From the NCBI GenBank assembly GCA_030762935.1, contig CM060897.1:109458176-109522175 (forward strand): 64,000 nucleotides of DNA. Direction: 5' to 3'. A model generated the notes under the pieces. That model was given only the letters and a program-made list of their open reading frames with translations, was not told the origin of the DNA and did not search any database. Below, in pieces: positions 33,439 through 46,329 of the stretch; the stretch's first letter is position 1; each line of letters opens with the position of its first letter. The position numbers were made by a program, and so were the translations under genes. Source of the DNA: Hymenopus coronatus. Taxonomy: Eukaryota; Arthropoda; Insecta; Mantodea; Hymenopodidae.

Positions 33439-33508
33439 ATATTATGTGTTCTATTCGCATAGCTTTCTCTAGCTGTTCCATAAACAAATTTTACTTACAA
33501 AAGATTAT
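33439..33508 (+). mobile_element. AHF left-end fragment
   Basis: TTATGTGTTCTATTCGCATA, GCTTTCTCTAGCTGTTCC and TTACTTACAAAAGATTATT match the first ~70 bp of plus-orientation AHF. A minus copy begins right after it. Confidence 0.7.
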
Positions 33509-33641
33509 TACTACTTTCTCTACACGACTATACACATAGTGTTAGAGAAGGTGTTGTATTGCACCCAAAACTTCGATACCGAGATTTCACCTGAAATATG
33601 TGTTTTGAGACCCCCTTCATAAAAAAGGCGTTTTTAGAAAA

Positions 33642-33686
<45 letters not shown>

Positions 33687-34378
33687 TGTTGGGAGCAAAG
33701 CTCAAAAACGAAAAGTCCATCAAATACGAAACTTGGTATTTAAGTTCAGTATCTTCCAAAGATGCGGCACAAAACTTTTCAAGAAACCTCCTCCCACATC
33801 AACTACCAATTACATGGAAACATTTTCGATAATTTTTATTTTCTCAAAAATGGCTGTAACAATTTTGTTTAAAATGTAATATACTAAACATATTTTCATG
33901 ACAAACAAAATGTATATCTTGAATTTTCTGGGAATAGCCTCTGAAGACGTCTTTGTTCTGAATGCATTTTGCATAACTGGTAAACCGTAAGAGAGAGACA
34001 AAAATTTACCACAGAAAAAATGTAGAGCCCCTTAAAACACACAATTTATGTTACACTCTTTTCGTGAAGTTGATCGTTTTTGAGATATTCCTTGTTATTG
34101 ATTTCAGTTTTAAAATACTTAAAACTTTTCTTACAAGAACTTGTCAACACGTGGCCACGCAAAGAAACGATTTCTGTCCCATAAAAAACACATTTTAAAA
34201 CAATTGACTGCCGGCTTAGCATAGTGCTTATTTCCCTTCTACTTATAAAGAACTAAGTAATAAGACAGTTTCTGCTAATGTTTATCGATTAACATGAAGT
34301 AGATAGAGGTATAAGCTTATTAACAATTATTTCTTACAGATGTAGAGAAAGTAATGTGAATGTAGCACATCATATTGT
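33509..34378 (-). mobile_element. AHF repeat copy, long GT run
   Basis: It starts CTACTTTCTCTACACG and ends AGTAATGTGAATGTAGCAC. The (TG)n run at 33643-33687 is the longest internal microsatellite among the copies, at the position where others have only GTGTGTGTCTGTG. Confidence 0.88.
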
Positions 34379-34655
34379 TTTATCTGCGCCATGCTAATTT
34401 AGATAAATATAAGCGAACTTGGTCTTACTATTTGCGTCGTTGCATGTAGAAGAGAAATAAGGATATACATTAGACTAAAGCGATAGTCAAATCTTTTAAA
34501 AGCAGGTTGCTATGTGACATTTTTGAGCTTCAGTTCGCTTCACAAGGTCCCATTTGACTATGAGTAAAGTTAATTAGTATAAAATTTAAACCAATTACAA
34601 TGAATATCTCGAAAACGATTAATATTTCAAGAAAACGCATATTACATAAACTGTG

Positions 34656-34752
34656 CGCTTATCCTGGCAACTCACACTAAGCGAGATTCGAACTCACGAT
34701 CTGTTGAATATGAGGCAGACACGCTACCACCACACTACCCAGGTGGTCTACG
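34656..34752 (-). mobile_element. SINE-B copy
   Basis: On the minus strand: CACCTGGGTAGTGTGGTGG, GTAGCGTGTCTGCCTCATAT (A-box region) and GAGTTCGAATCTCGC (B-box), then CCAGGATAA. It is nearly the same as 45960-46062. The flanking AHF is continuous across it, showing an insertion. Confidence 0.8.
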
Positions 34753-35091
34753 TCTGCTTTAACGAGATCTACATTTTTAGAACAGTAAGTATTTGTATAT
34801 CCTTACCGTTTAACCGTTATACAAAATTCTACAAAACTCAATCAGAATTAAGAGGTATTCAGAGGCTATTCCCAGAAAATTCAAAATATACATTTTATTT
34901 GTGTTTCAAATATGTTTAATATACGACATTTTAATCAAAATCGTTAGATCTGTTTTTGAGAAAATCAAAATTGTCGAAACATTTTCCAAGAAAATGGTAG
35001 TTGGGGGTGGAGATTTTCTTGAAAACCTTCGTCTCGCATCTTTGGATGGTACTGAACTTAAATACTAAGTTTGACATTATCCAACTTTTCG

Positions 35092-35966
35092 TTTTTACTT
35101 TCTCTACACATACTACGTACATAGTGTATAGAGAAGGCATTGTAATGCACCCAAAAATTCGATACCGAGATTTCACCAGAATGTTTTGAGACCCCCTGAA
35201 TCCAAAAAAAGGCATATTTAGAAAAATGTCCGTGTGTATGTCTGTCTGTGTGTATGTGTATATGTGTGTGTGTTTGTGGGCAGCATAGCTCATAAACGAA
35301 AAGAACCTTAAAAACCAAACTTGGTATTTAAGTTTGGTATTTTCCAAGGATGTGACACGAAGCTTTTCAAGAAAAACCCCCACCCCAGTTACCGTTTACA
35401 TGGAAAAAATTTCGAAAATTTTGATTTTCTTAAAAATGGCTCTAACGATTTTGATTAAAATCCCTTATATTTAAGATATTTACTTGCCAAATAAAATGTA
35501 TATCTGGGAATATCTTATAAATATCTCTTCATTCTGGTTGATTTTTATTGAGCTTTGTATTTGGTAAACCATAAGTGATAGACAAAAACTCACTACACAA
35601 AAATGTGGACCAGGATAAAACCCGCAATTTATGTCATTTACATTTTTTTCGTGGAACTCATCATTTTTGAGATACTCCTGTTTTTTGGTTTCAGCTTTGA
35701 AAAACTTGTACTTTTCTCATACAGGAATTTGTCAACTCCTGTCCATACAAACAATGGAACTTCAGTCACATAGCCACCAGCTTTTGTCTATGACTTTAAC
35801 CTATTGTACTCCCTTATTTCGCTTATGCTTTCAAGGAAGCAAGTAATAACGATATTTCTGCTAATTTTTCACGATTAGCATGAAGTAAATAGAAGCATAA
35901 GCTTTTTAGCGAAAATTTGTTGCAGAGATGTAGAGAAAGTCATGTGAATGGAACACATCAGATTTT
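35092..35966 (-). mobile_element. AHF repeat copy nested in another AHF copy
   Basis: The host sequence CTTTTCGTTTTT | GAGCTATGCTG is split. The insert begins ACTTTCTCTACACATACT and ends GGAACACATCAGA. Five Ts lie on both sides of the insert against one T5 in the uninterrupted family sequence, so the target is a T-tract. GT-rich block at 35230-35275. Confidence 0.9.
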
Positions 35967-35990
35967 TGAGCTATGCTGTCCACACACATA

Positions 35991-36188
35991 CCGTGACCGA
36001 GTGGTTAGACTACTCGCCTCTCCCGTAGGCAGCTTGGGTTCGAACCCAAGCGACGCATGTGGAATTTCTGGTGGACAAATTCGTTTCCTCCGCCACACAT
36101 TCCACCGGTACTCCATCTTCCAAATACTTATTAGTGCCAGCACCTGCGATGCCATAAGTAATAAAATCGGGCGTTAAACGCTATAAAA
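35991..36188 (+). mobile_element. SINE-A copy
   Basis: CCGTGACCGAGTGGTTAGAC, GGGTTCGAACCC, a shortened body and tail ATCGGGCGTTAAACGCTA. It is inserted in the CA block of the AHF copy; flanks are CACACA-like. Confidence 0.88.
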
Positions 36189-36347
36189 CGCACACAGGAA
36201 CCTTTTCCTAAAAATGCTTTTCTCTGTCTCCGGGAATCTCTAAACATATTTCCGGTGAAGTTTCGACATCGAATTTTTGGGTGGAATACAATATACCTTC
36301 TATAGCTAGTATGTACATTGTATTTACATGCGTACTAGAGAAAGTAA

Positions 36348-37419
36348 AATAGCTGTTTATGTAACTGTAGGTATTAAGTAATTTAATTATATGTGGAAAA
36401 TGTAGGTAATTATTTAAAATGAATTAAATATATTATTGAAAAATATTTTAAATTTTGAGTAGCAACATTGTTTTCTAATAATTTGATGCAATGGTGGAGT
36501 GAAATATTTATTAAAAAAAGTAAGCACATTATTAATCTAAGCCGTTTCCTTTCGTGTAATGACGGTCAAAGAGTAGGTAATTATCAATATACTCTGGATA
36601 TATAGTTCTAATGAATATCGTACCTGCTTTCATGAGGGCAATGCATGAAGCAATGAATAATATTGATGATTTTAATGCGAATTTTTCACGAGTACCCCAT
36701 TAAGTGATGCGACTGTGAAATTTGACCAAAAATTATGAAAAATTGAAAAAAATAGTTTTATTTTCATAATAAAATGGTATGAATTCTAAACTATACCGTT
36801 TTACTTTCTTGGCGCACTTTAAATACCAGCTAATGGAGCTTTAAGTCGATAGATGCATTCTTATTAATAATCACTCCCAACTTTAAATATCATCTCGCCA
36901 ACTTTTTCCTAATATGTGTCCATATTAAGAATACTTCACAGATGTAATATTTATTATTTTGTTTAAAAATTGATTCTACTTCTGAAAATTATATTAAACA
37001 ACATCATAATATACATTTTGAAAATAAATAAACAATTTTGATAAATAAATGGTTAAATTTTGAAAATCAAGAGCTCTAGAGAGTACGAAAAGTAATAATT
37101 TTCTACAATAATTAATTGGGGATAATATAAAAATATGATATGCTCGATATATTTGTATACTCATTTACTGTAAAACTTGAATTTATTATGCGAAATAATT
37201 TTAAAACTGGATCACGTGGTTCAACTTCATTAGAATAAAGAACTAAGACTAATAATTATTTAAATAACCATGCAAGCTTTTATTTTGATATATGGCAAAA
37301 ATATCACTATTATTGTGTATAATAACTATAGTATAAATGTCAATAGGATGTGTTACATACTGTAAACTTTGCAAATGTTATAAGTACATCACATTAAGAT
37401 TATCCACAAGTTGGATACA
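36348..37419. other. 1.1 kb unrecognised very AT-rich region
   Basis: Composition well above the window average in A+T. No frames, repeat ends or satellites were recognised. Confidence 0.4.
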
Positions 37420-37560
37420 ATACCCAGCGAGGTGACGCTACGGTAAATGTACGACTCCATTAAGGAGATATCAGATTTGATCCCCGGCAACCATCTACCC
37501 TGTCCCATGGGTTTTTCTTAATTTCTCCTCCAAAAGTTGGGTTGTTACTCTTCTACCATG
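37420..37560 (+). mobile_element. SINE-E copy (tRNA-like head)
   Basis: CCCAGCGAGGTGACGCTACG, GGAGATATCAGATTTGATCC (B-box region) and CCCATGGGTTTTTC align in order with 53040-53345. Boundaries are approximate. Confidence 0.5.
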
Positions 37561-38055
37561 ACTTCCCAGTACTTCCGCCATCCGTTTCAGCGTTTTAGGA
37601 CAATACGCTACACAGCAGCTACACAGGCAGCCCAGGGAAACTTCCACAGGGTTTTCCATTAGGCCGGTAATTATTTTATTCACCTCTCCCGCAAGAACCG
37701 AAGTGAATAATAGTCAACCCTGTAACGAAGTGACTAACGAAGGCCTCGGTAGGGCCAACATCTACTAGCTTCAGTCTACTAACTCTCCGGGTTAATGCTC
37801 GAGGATATGGAGGCGTCTCACAACACCGTTCGAGCATACCGAATCTCCCATGGGTTTCGGGAACCACCACCGAGTACAACCCAATCCGAACAGCTCCCTT
37901 TCGGGAGCAGCTCAGATGTTTGGCCTAACGTGCTTCCAATTTCACCAGAGTAACGGGTGTTGGGGTCCGCAGCGCTCGAACAGGATCAGCTAAAGAGGTT
38001 GCAACCTCCGCCCCTGCGGTTGGTTGTAGGACAGGCAACGGAACAATTAATTATC
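37561..38055. other. GC-richer unrecognised block
   Basis: 37690-38050 is much more GC-rich than the surroundings, with GGAGCAGCTCAG, GGTGTTGGGGTCCGC and GTTGCAACCTCCGCCCC. Frames are short. It may be a tail of an unidentified retroelement preceding SINE-F. Confidence 0.4.
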
Positions 38056-38275
38056 ATTGATTGCCCTAATGGTTGGTTTCGCCATTGGGGTAATTAATTT
38101 GAGATATCTATCCTTGTGGTTTGCCGGCAAAATGAGAGTCAGCTAGGGGAACTTAAATGTGGTGCCGTAATGTTGCCATGGTACTCGGTTAGAGCAACCG
38201 GGCGGTAATCGGAAAACCTATCCGTGTTTCAAATCCTGCTATGTACTGAATTTGTCAGCCTGATTCTACCTTTAA
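38056..38275 (+). mobile_element. SINE-F copy
   Basis: TTCGCCATTGGGGTAATTAA, CCTTGTGGTTTGCCGG, TGTTGCCATGGTACTCGG and GAGCAACCGG lead into a degraded anticodon arm and GTGTTTCAAATCC. The tail CTGAATTTGTCAGCCTGATT matches the arms of the palindrome at 9600-9790. Confidence 0.65.
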
Positions 38276-40024
38276 AACCGTTGAAACCCATCTTGGTCTC
38301 ATTTTGCATTTTTGAATCCTAAATTGGTTCCGTGTCGCAAGAAGAGAACAGTCTATAGTGTACAACTTAAATCGTATCATTTTATCATTTTTAATGCATA
38401 ATTATTTTTTCTTCAATTCAGCTTTCCACTTTTGAGCGGTTAACTTTAGTTACTGTCCGCTAGTGGCCTACTGTTTCACTGTCCATTTTCCAAATCAAAC
38501 TTTGCGAAACTTTTTTTCACCACATCAAATTAAACGATTCCTTCCTCATTTTTGGACCCTGTCCGTACAGCCAATTCTATTTACCACTGTCTTTTCTACT
38601 TCCCTCTCTACTTTAATACCGTCATGTCTTACATACTTTAGACGAGATGCTCTCATGCTCTTACGTAACCTATCCATTTAAATGATGTCCAACGTTCTCC
38701 TCCATCTTTCACTCTGACCCGTACTGAAAACTAAAACAGCACGTCTGCATTTTGTAATTTTAGGGAGAATTACACATTTCGTGTTAAATAACCACTCGCC
38801 ACCTCCATGTTTTAGTATGTTATATTTACTATACATTTCTTAGACCTAGTCAATATGTGAACAGTAAAAGTAGATAGCTATTTCTTTTTTTTGTAAAATG
38901 TATGAAACGCAGCTGTGCGGTTTTATAAACAATCTCACAACATTCCAATTAAATAAAGATAAACATAATCATGATACAAGAAATGATAAAAAATTATCCA
39001 GCATCAGTCATAATACAACACTATATTAACGTATAACTTCATATGATTGCCTTAATTTATACAATAGACTACCACAAATATTGAAAGCAATTAAGTGGCT
39101 GAATAATTTAAATACGGTATAGCATGGTTTTTACAAAAGAAATTGTAGGTTGTAATCTAAAGCCCTATTATCTAAAATAACTTTATGACATGGAATATTT
39201 CTGTTTGATCTCTTGTTACTTACATTTAATGCTTATCAACTCATATTGTACTCTTATTTAAATATGTTTAATTTTTTACCTCTCTTCTTGTAATTGTTTT
39301 ATATAACTTAGTAGCATTTGATTTGATTGGACAAAATTAATTGAACTGATATCTTTAAATACACTGATTGTTTATATATATATAAAAATCATAAAACGAT
39401 AATGGACATACACAGGTTGGCAATGCTATTAGAGTCAACTTAGGAGATATATGGGCAAGGTACTGTTTGTAAAATTGTTTTGGAATGCAATTAAATTATT
39501 ACAAAATGTATTAATTACTTTTATATAATGTGTTTTAAAAATTCATTGTTTGAGAATTATTTATCTGTAAATACCTGTTTTGTAATTTTTAAATACTTAT
39601 TTTGCATTTTACACATATCTATAGCTCTAATGTATCCTATATCATGCTGTAAATTGTCAAAAGGATCAATACATTGAATTTAATGGAATAACTATTCAGC
39701 AAACGAACACGGCTTATTACCACGTGATGAGTGCATTTACGTTTGCGGCACAATATATATTGGTTTGTTTATATCGCGGGTGAAGTAAGAATGGATAGAT
39801 AATAAATGAATGCAACAGTTCTTCATCAGCTTTCCGTCCTTTTCACGCCAGGATCAGTACAATATTGACAAAAACAAGCTTATCATGCAATAACGAAGTT
39901 CCCTAATGACTGAAATTTAAAATATAGCCTTCTTCACTGCGCTAATTTCCTTCTCTGACACTCTAATGTAAGGAAAGCTTTTCCAAACGATTTATGATTA
40001 TCGCCAGATGCTGTTACAATGGTA
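38276..40024. other. 1.7 kb unrecognised AT-rich region
   Basis: No AHF, SINE or transposase match. The longest frame is 72 codons (38463-38681), without recognisable motifs. Confidence 0.4.
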
Positions 40025-40732
40025 AATTCAAAACATCTATTGTATTCCATTCACATGACTTTCACTAAAGCTCTGCAACAAATTATTGTGAAGAAATGTA
40101 TTCTTCTATTTACTTCATGCTAATCGAGAAAAAATTAACGGAAATGGTCTTATTACCTGCTTCCTTTGTAATTAGAAGGGAAATAAGGGAGTACTATAGG
40201 CTAAGGCAATAGTAAAATGTTTTAAGAGCCGGTTGCTATATGACTGAAGTTCCTTTGTTTGTATGACCAGGAGTTGACAAATTTCCGTATAAGAAAAGAA
40301 TTAAGTATTTTAAGACTGCAACCAATAACAGGAATATTTTAAAACGGTCAACTTCACATTAAAATGTATATAACATAAACTGTGTGTTCATTTGTCATGT
40401 AGATATCCTTAATACATGATATTTTAATCAAAATCGTTAGAGCCAATTTTTCCATGTAAAGGGTAGTTGGGTTTGGGGATTTTTTTTAATGTCTTTGTGT
40501 GGCATCCTTGGAAAGGACTGAACATAAATACAAAGTTTGACTTTTAACGGAGGTTTTGCTTTTGAGCTATGCACACAGACTGACAGACAAACAGGTACAT
40601 GAACTTATTTCTAATTGTTTTTATTTTCAGGGGGTCTTAGAACGTATTTAAGGTGGAAACTGGGCATCAAAATTTTCGGTGCATACAATACATTCTCTAT
40701 ATATGATGTACACCGTAGGTATAGAGAAAGTT
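40025..40732 (+). mobile_element. AHF repeat copy, first of a tandem pair
   Basis: It runs from AAACATCTATTGTATTCCAT to GTAGGTATAGAGAAAGTTAA. It lacks about 150 bp of the middle near 40385. The next unit starts at once. Confidence 0.85.
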
Positions 40733-41582
40733 AATACCTGATGTGTACCATTCACATGACTTTCTCTACCTCTCGATAACAAGCTACTGTTAAAAATAAC
40801 GTATTCTTCCATCTACTTCATGCTGATCAAGGTAAATATTAGCATAAATTGTCTTATTACTGCTTACTTGTATGTAGAATAGAAATAAATCCATAGTGAA
40901 ATATTTTAAAAGATTATTGCCGTGTGATAGGAATCCGTCTTTGCATTGCCAGGAGCTGACAAATTCCCGTTTGTGAAACGTTTAAGCATTTTAAACCAAT
41001 ATCAAGGAATATTTAAAAAACGGTCAAATATACGAAAAAAATGTAGATGAAATAAATTGTGTGTTTTAATGACGTCTACATTTTTAGTTATGTAAAGTTT
41101 TGTCTATCTCTTACGGTTTACCAGTTATGCAAATTTCCGAAAAATTCATCCAGAATAAAAATGTCTTCAGAGGCTATTCTCAGAAAATTCAAGATAAACG
41201 TTTTATTTTTTATGTAAATATCTTTAATATATGATATATTCATCAAAATCATTAGAGTCATTTTGAGAAGACTAAATTTTCGAAAGTTTGTCTATTTGAA
41301 GGGCAGTTGAAGGTGGAGGATTTTCTTGATAGTATACGTGTCACATCCTTAAAAGATACTAAACATAAATACCATGTTTGGCATTTAACTCACTCGTTTT
41401 TAGACATGCTGCTCACAGATACATACAGATAGATACACAGATTTTTTTCTAAATATGCCTTTTTCTTGGATTCAAGAGATTTCAAAACATATTTCCGGTG
41501 AAATCTCGGCATCGAATTTTTGGGTGCAATATAATACCTTCTCTATATACTATGTGTATAATACGGGTAGAGGAAGTAAAAC
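40733..41582 (+). mobile_element. AHF repeat copy, second of a tandem pair
   Basis: It begins TACCTGATGTGTACCATTC and ends CGGGTAGAGGAAGTAAAAC. The microsatellite is reduced to GATACATACAGATAGATAC. Confidence 0.85.
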
Positions 41583-42240
41583 TCGCTGCTTTACTATACA
41601 GGTCATCTACTTCAAGTACTACCAGGAGAAAGTTCTGATCCCAATATCTGATACTTATTCCGGCTCTATATGACACAGGTCTGGGTGCACCAGGATAAAG
41701 CTTCCAGTTCCACATCTGATTCAAGCCTCAATTTTCTAGAGAGAACAGAGCAAGAAAATCAAGTTATTTCTTTCAGAAACATTCCAGGAAAGTCCCCTGA
41801 TGGCTCCTCACCTATCGACTTTCCTGCATTTGGATTCTTGAAAAAAAAAAAAACTTTGGGAACAAGCGCTCAAGTTCTATAAAAGGCTTAGGGAACGCTT
41901 GTAAAGAGGAAAAAGATGGACTTAGTGTACTTCATAAAAACTTTCTGAAATGAAAATTAAAGTGTACAGTAAAGCTATAAGAAAGGAAGATCCATATGAG
42001 CATAAGTGGTGAGACATGGACTTTCCTAATACAAAAGCCATTAAAATGAAAATTCGTTACCAAAGAATCGGAAACTTTATTTATATTTCTGAGTAAACGG
42101 TTCTATACATTCAGAAAATTGCAAAGGGATAAATTGTTGTAATAAAACTCTCACAACGTAACTGAAAATCATAATCTTATGCCTAATGTTTGTCGGGATA
42201 ACCATCACTGATGATTCGCGGAAAAAAAAAAAAAAAAAAA
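41583..42240. other. Unrecognised stretch ending in poly-A
   Basis: An A-run of about 20 lies at 42222-42241. Short frames (41482-41724 minus, 41670-41882) partly overlap AHF and show no motif. Confidence 0.35.
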
Positions 42241-42490
42241 AGTTTTTACTTCACATAATCTGTCTGAGAGACCTGTTCGGCGTGCACTCAGCTTCATGAG
42301 GTCCTTGGGGGGCCAATCGAGGAACCATTTGATTGAGAAGTAGCGGCTTCAGATCGAGAAGTCCACATAAACCGGCCGGGAGGGGCTCGAGGCGCTGAAC
42401 ATGTCTCACCCTCCAGCGCTGCACCCCATTCATGACGCCTTCGGGCCGAGATGTGGGATGCAGTAGTTGGGCGGTAGGCCAAGGTCCTAT
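42241..42490. other. GC-rich block of unknown origin
   Basis: It contains GGAGGGGCTCGAGGCGCTGA-like composition absent from the surroundings (42290-42480), bordered on the left by a poly-A run. Overlapping minus-strand frames of 60 and 62 codons are open but have no recognised motif. It could be a fragment of a transposable element in minus orientation. Confidence 0.4.
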
Positions 42491-42554
42491 TTGGACTGTA
42501 TTGCTATGAAGTTACGTTTTAACCTTGCAAGTGGGAGCAAATTTGGTTTAGACT

Positions 42555-43399
42555 TTTACTTTCCCTGCCACGTATGTACAATTTAAATAGAGAAGGTATT
42601 GCTTTTTCCCAAAAATTAGTCTCCAAAAATACATATTCTGAGGACTCCAAAAAGAGCATTTTTAGAAAAAAGGTCTGGATATCTCTCCGTTTGTGTGTGA
42701 GTGTCTGTAAACAGAGTTATCTCAAAAACGAAAAATTAGGTAAATACCAAATTTGTTACTTGAGTTCATATTTTTCAAGGATACGGCATGACGATTTTGA
42801 GCAAATATCCCACCCCAAACTACCCTTTATATCGAAGACTTTTCTAAATTGATTTTTTCAAAAATCATCTAAGGATTTTAATCTAAATACCACATATTAA
42901 AGGTATTTATATGAATAATAAAATGTTTATCTTGCATTTACTGGAAATAGTCTCAGAGGTCCTCTTCATTCTGGATAACTTTTGCATAACTGATAAACCA
43001 AGAGAAAAACTAAAACTTACTACACAAAAATGTAGAACATGTTAAAATACACAATTTTTCAAATGCCTACCTTTTTGTAGATTTAATGATTTCCAAGTTG
43101 GTTATTGGTTTCAATTTAAAAATATTTGTATTTTTCTGAAGAAGGAAGTCGTTACCGTCTTACTTTTATTTTACTCCTGACCTTGTAAGGAGAACTGAAT
43201 ATCAAATAAGCAACTAGCTTTAAAAGGATTTGACTATCGCTTTAGCTTCTTTGCCTTCTATATTTTTACAAGGAACTAAGTTTTAAGACTATTTCTGCTA
43301 ATTTGTATATCAATTAGCATGAATTTGATTGAGCAATAATATTTTGTAAGGATAGTTTGTGTGTAGAAAGTCATGTGAATGGAACACATCCGATTTTTT
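42555..43399 (-). mobile_element. AHF repeat copy
   Basis: It starts CTTTTACTTTCCCTGCCACG and ends AGTCATGTGAATGGAACAC plus CCGATTTTTT. The first ~100 bp are shortened. Confidence 0.85.
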
Positions 43400-44988
43400 C
43401 CCTTTAACGACATTTCTTTTCAATTATTCAGTAGTTAGTGTTCATAAATGAATATCCGAAGGGCACAAACCCTAACTCCTTCTAAGAAAGGGAGAACCGT
43501 ACAAAAGAAAGAGCTTTATATAAACCGCCCCAAAAGGTCAAATGCCTGCAGTCCTCTCACAGAATGAATGGTGTAAGGGAGATGCGGATGAATAGAAATC
43601 GTAGCCGCGTTATAAGCCCCATGGGACGCTGGTCTACACTTTACAATGGAGGGGCATTGGAATCGATGGTGACCTGGCACTATAATCGATTTATAGGTTT
43701 CCCAGGAGAACAATTAGACTTGAAGAGCGCGAAGGTGCTGGACAGAATCCACTTTGCTGAATACATGTTACAAATCTTCGACGTCCTTACCGAAACTGCG
43801 TAATTCGAGAAGCTAGATAAGCAGAGAAGTATTTCAACTTGAGAGAAATCGATAGAACTAAAATCAGCGTATGAAAAAGACGTGTTGAATCTTTCAACAT
43901 TTGAGCCTTTGTGTAGCAATTGTATTGTGCAATGTTCGAAATTTAAACGTGTGAGTCTTCTACATAGGCAATTATCAAAATGTGTGAGTCCCTCCCGGAA
44001 AAAAACCGTCCCGTTCTTGCCGCTAGGGGCGCTTGCTGTCTAAATACTAGCGCTAGCAAGGTCTCTATTAATGGATCTTTGACATTTACTGTAAAGGGAC
44101 ACTAAATAGTGTCGTGATACTGGCTATCCTGCACTAAGACACTATAACACCAAATCAAACTTCAGATTTCCCTTACATAACATCAAACTTCATATTTCCC
44201 TCACATAACATCTGGTATAAATGGAAGTTGTCGGAAGTTTTAATTTTGAATTTATTTTCGATATGATAGTCTGTTTGGCACCAAAATATTCCAATGGATC
44301 TCATAAATAACATTTGTAGTCGACAGAAAATGATATACATTAAAATAGCATATTCATTTGCTGTACCTTTATTAAAATCTGTGAGAGGTTACGGACAGCT
44401 AACTTTGTTGTGTAGTCCAGAACAGGTTTAATAGTTGCTGCTTTTTTCATTTGATATTTTTAAAAATAGGTAATGAAAATCTTAGATGTGTAAACAACTT
44501 GTTAAATTTAAGGAGATTGGTACATAAAAGCATAATATTGTATACAGCAGTAGATGTAACGGAAATGTTAATATACTGCTGTTTTGCTTTTGGCTCAAAT
44601 AGTTTTGTAGCTGCAGTAAATTAGCATTTGTAAATGCTAAAAGGAACCCCGTAAACTTAATGGGAAGCACAGTACAGAGAACCGGTAGCTGCTTCAATTT
44701 GAGCTCAAATAGTTTTAAAATCTCTAAGAGTTCTTAATAAATTAGTTCTGTCACGGGTTTCCCATTCTGCCGCCAAAAATAAAGTTAATACCTACGTTCA
44801 ATATTTTAGGGTGAATATGTAGGCCAGTAAATGTAATCAATTTAATACGTAAAACCACGAGGTTTCAGAATTTGTATTCAGATTTGTTGTGGCTGAAACA
44901 ACTTCTTTGATTTCTGCAGATAAATATATTCTTTTCACGAGAAAGAATCTAGTTATGTTAACGGAATTACTTTGCATATAATGTTAAA
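43400..44988. other. 1.6 kb unrecognised region
   Basis: 43440-43950 is less AT-rich and has an open 79-codon frame (43564-43803) ending QIFDVLTETA, unassigned. A 29-bp-period direct repeat (CATCAAACTTC...) lies at about 44152-44211. No repeat ends were matched. Confidence 0.35.
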
Positions 44989-45130
44989 TACAGTGAACGT
45001 TTTTCTAAAAGTGCTTTTTTGGATAAAGGAAACCCTTGTACGTGCATTTCCAGTATAGTCTTTACATCAAAGTTTTGGCTGGAATACAATTGATATCTTT
45101 TATGAACATAGTGCGTGAAGAGAAAGTCAA
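44989..45130 (+). mobile_element. AHF right-end fragment
   Basis: TTTTCTAAAAGTGCTTTTTT, GGCTGGAATACAATTG and GCGTGAAGAGAAAGTCAAAG correspond to the last ~140 bp of plus-orientation AHF. Confidence 0.7.
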
Positions 45131-45746
45131 AGGGCAGAGAAAGGTAACATAAATCTGGGGCGTTTCCATCAAAAAGATGTAAATTGTATACATTTAAAGA
45201 GGCGTTCAACCAAATTTAGGTCTGTGATAGTATAAGAAATACTAAATAAAACTTGACTTATCATTAACTTATGGGAATATTCCGTATGGCGTTGGATCTA
45301 AAATAAAACCCAGAAATGGACAGAGCGAGGTAAATTACTTTGAATTTGATGCACGTTCTGCATTCAAGGCTACACTAATTGGACAGCAATAATTAAGTTG
45401 AGTGTCAGACGTGACAGTGGTGAGTGACATGTAAACGCATAGCGTGTAGAATGTGATGATATTTCACATTATACCATGTGCAAATGCAAAAGTTAAAGGC
45501 ATATGAGGCGTGGCTAATGTTCGCGCAGGACGTTGTTGCCATGCAATAATGGTGTATCGGCAGTAACTCTGTATATCAGAGCAAGTTAAATGTCCTTAAA
45601 ACAGGAGTCGTCAAATTGGCCATTGCGATTGCAGGAATAGTAATATCAAGGACGCAACCCGGCATACACTTATACGGTTCAAAGAAGGGGGTTTCAGACG
45701 AAGTGATGGTGTAGAAAAAGGTTTTTTTAATACATGTTTGATTTTA

Positions 45747-45756
<10 letters not shown>
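45131..45756. other. Unrecognised stretch
   Basis: 45400-45720 has moderate GC with no sustained frame. It runs into a TA microsatellite. Confidence 0.35.

Positions 45757-45801
<45 letters not shown>
45757..45801. repeat. (TA)n microsatellite
   Basis: About 21 uninterrupted TA units. Confidence 0.95.
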
Positions 45802-45805
<4 letters not shown>

Positions 45806-45959
45806 GTTTGACTTAGTTTTTAATTATTTTCTTATTCTTCTTCAAATATTTTTTTTTATAGTAGCTTAACATCCTTTACCCTGCTTGGTCATATCGGACG
45901 ATGAATGAAATTGGTGAAATGATGCTCAAATGATCTCGGGATCCATGGAGTTTAAAGTT

Positions 45960-46062
45960 ACTGGACAAAAATCTTATCCGGGTAGCTCACCCTAAGCGAG
46001 ATTAGAACCCATGACCTGTTGAATATGAGGCAGACACGCTACCACCACACTACTCAGGTGGG
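45960..46062 (-). mobile_element. SINE-B copy
   Basis: On the minus strand: CACCTGAGTAGTGTGGTGG, GTAGCGTGTCTGCCTCATAT, ATGGGTTCTAATCTCGC and GGTGAGCTACCCGG. One change in the B-box compared with 34656-34752. Confidence 0.8.
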
Positions 46063-46329
46063 CACATGTATTGTCAGAAGCGTTCAAATATTTGTGTTAA
46101 ATTCATTCCTTTCACTTAGTTTCGGTATGTTTTCAATTGATTATTATTTTTTTTCTACTGTTTGTATTATTTCTATTGTATATTCTTCAGTTTCACTTAT
46201 TTCGTATATTTTAAACTAATTATTAATGTGTTTCTACTAGATGTGTTATTTTTATTATATATCATTTCTTATTTCTGGATATTTTAAACTAATTATTTAA
46301 ACTACTAAGGTTTTCACGGCAGGTTCATA

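Larger units (their letters stand above)
34379..36347 (+). mobile_element. AHF repeat copy split by three later insertions
   Basis: The plus-orientation pieces are 34379-34655, 34753-35091, 35967-35990 and 36189-36347. The last ends GTACTAGAGAAAGTAAAAT. They read continuously in family order once SINE-B (34656-34752), a minus AHF copy (35092-35966) and SINE-A (35991-36188) are removed. Confidence 0.85.

Noticed and set aside
33598..33879. Cys-Val-rich secreted peptide gene
   Set aside because: The CVCVCV run is the translated (TG)n microsatellite of an AHF copy.
42251..42482. Overlapping 60- and 62-codon minus frames in the GC-rich block
   Set aside because: Two frames are open at once because of GC-rich composition; no recognised motif and no start or splice context.
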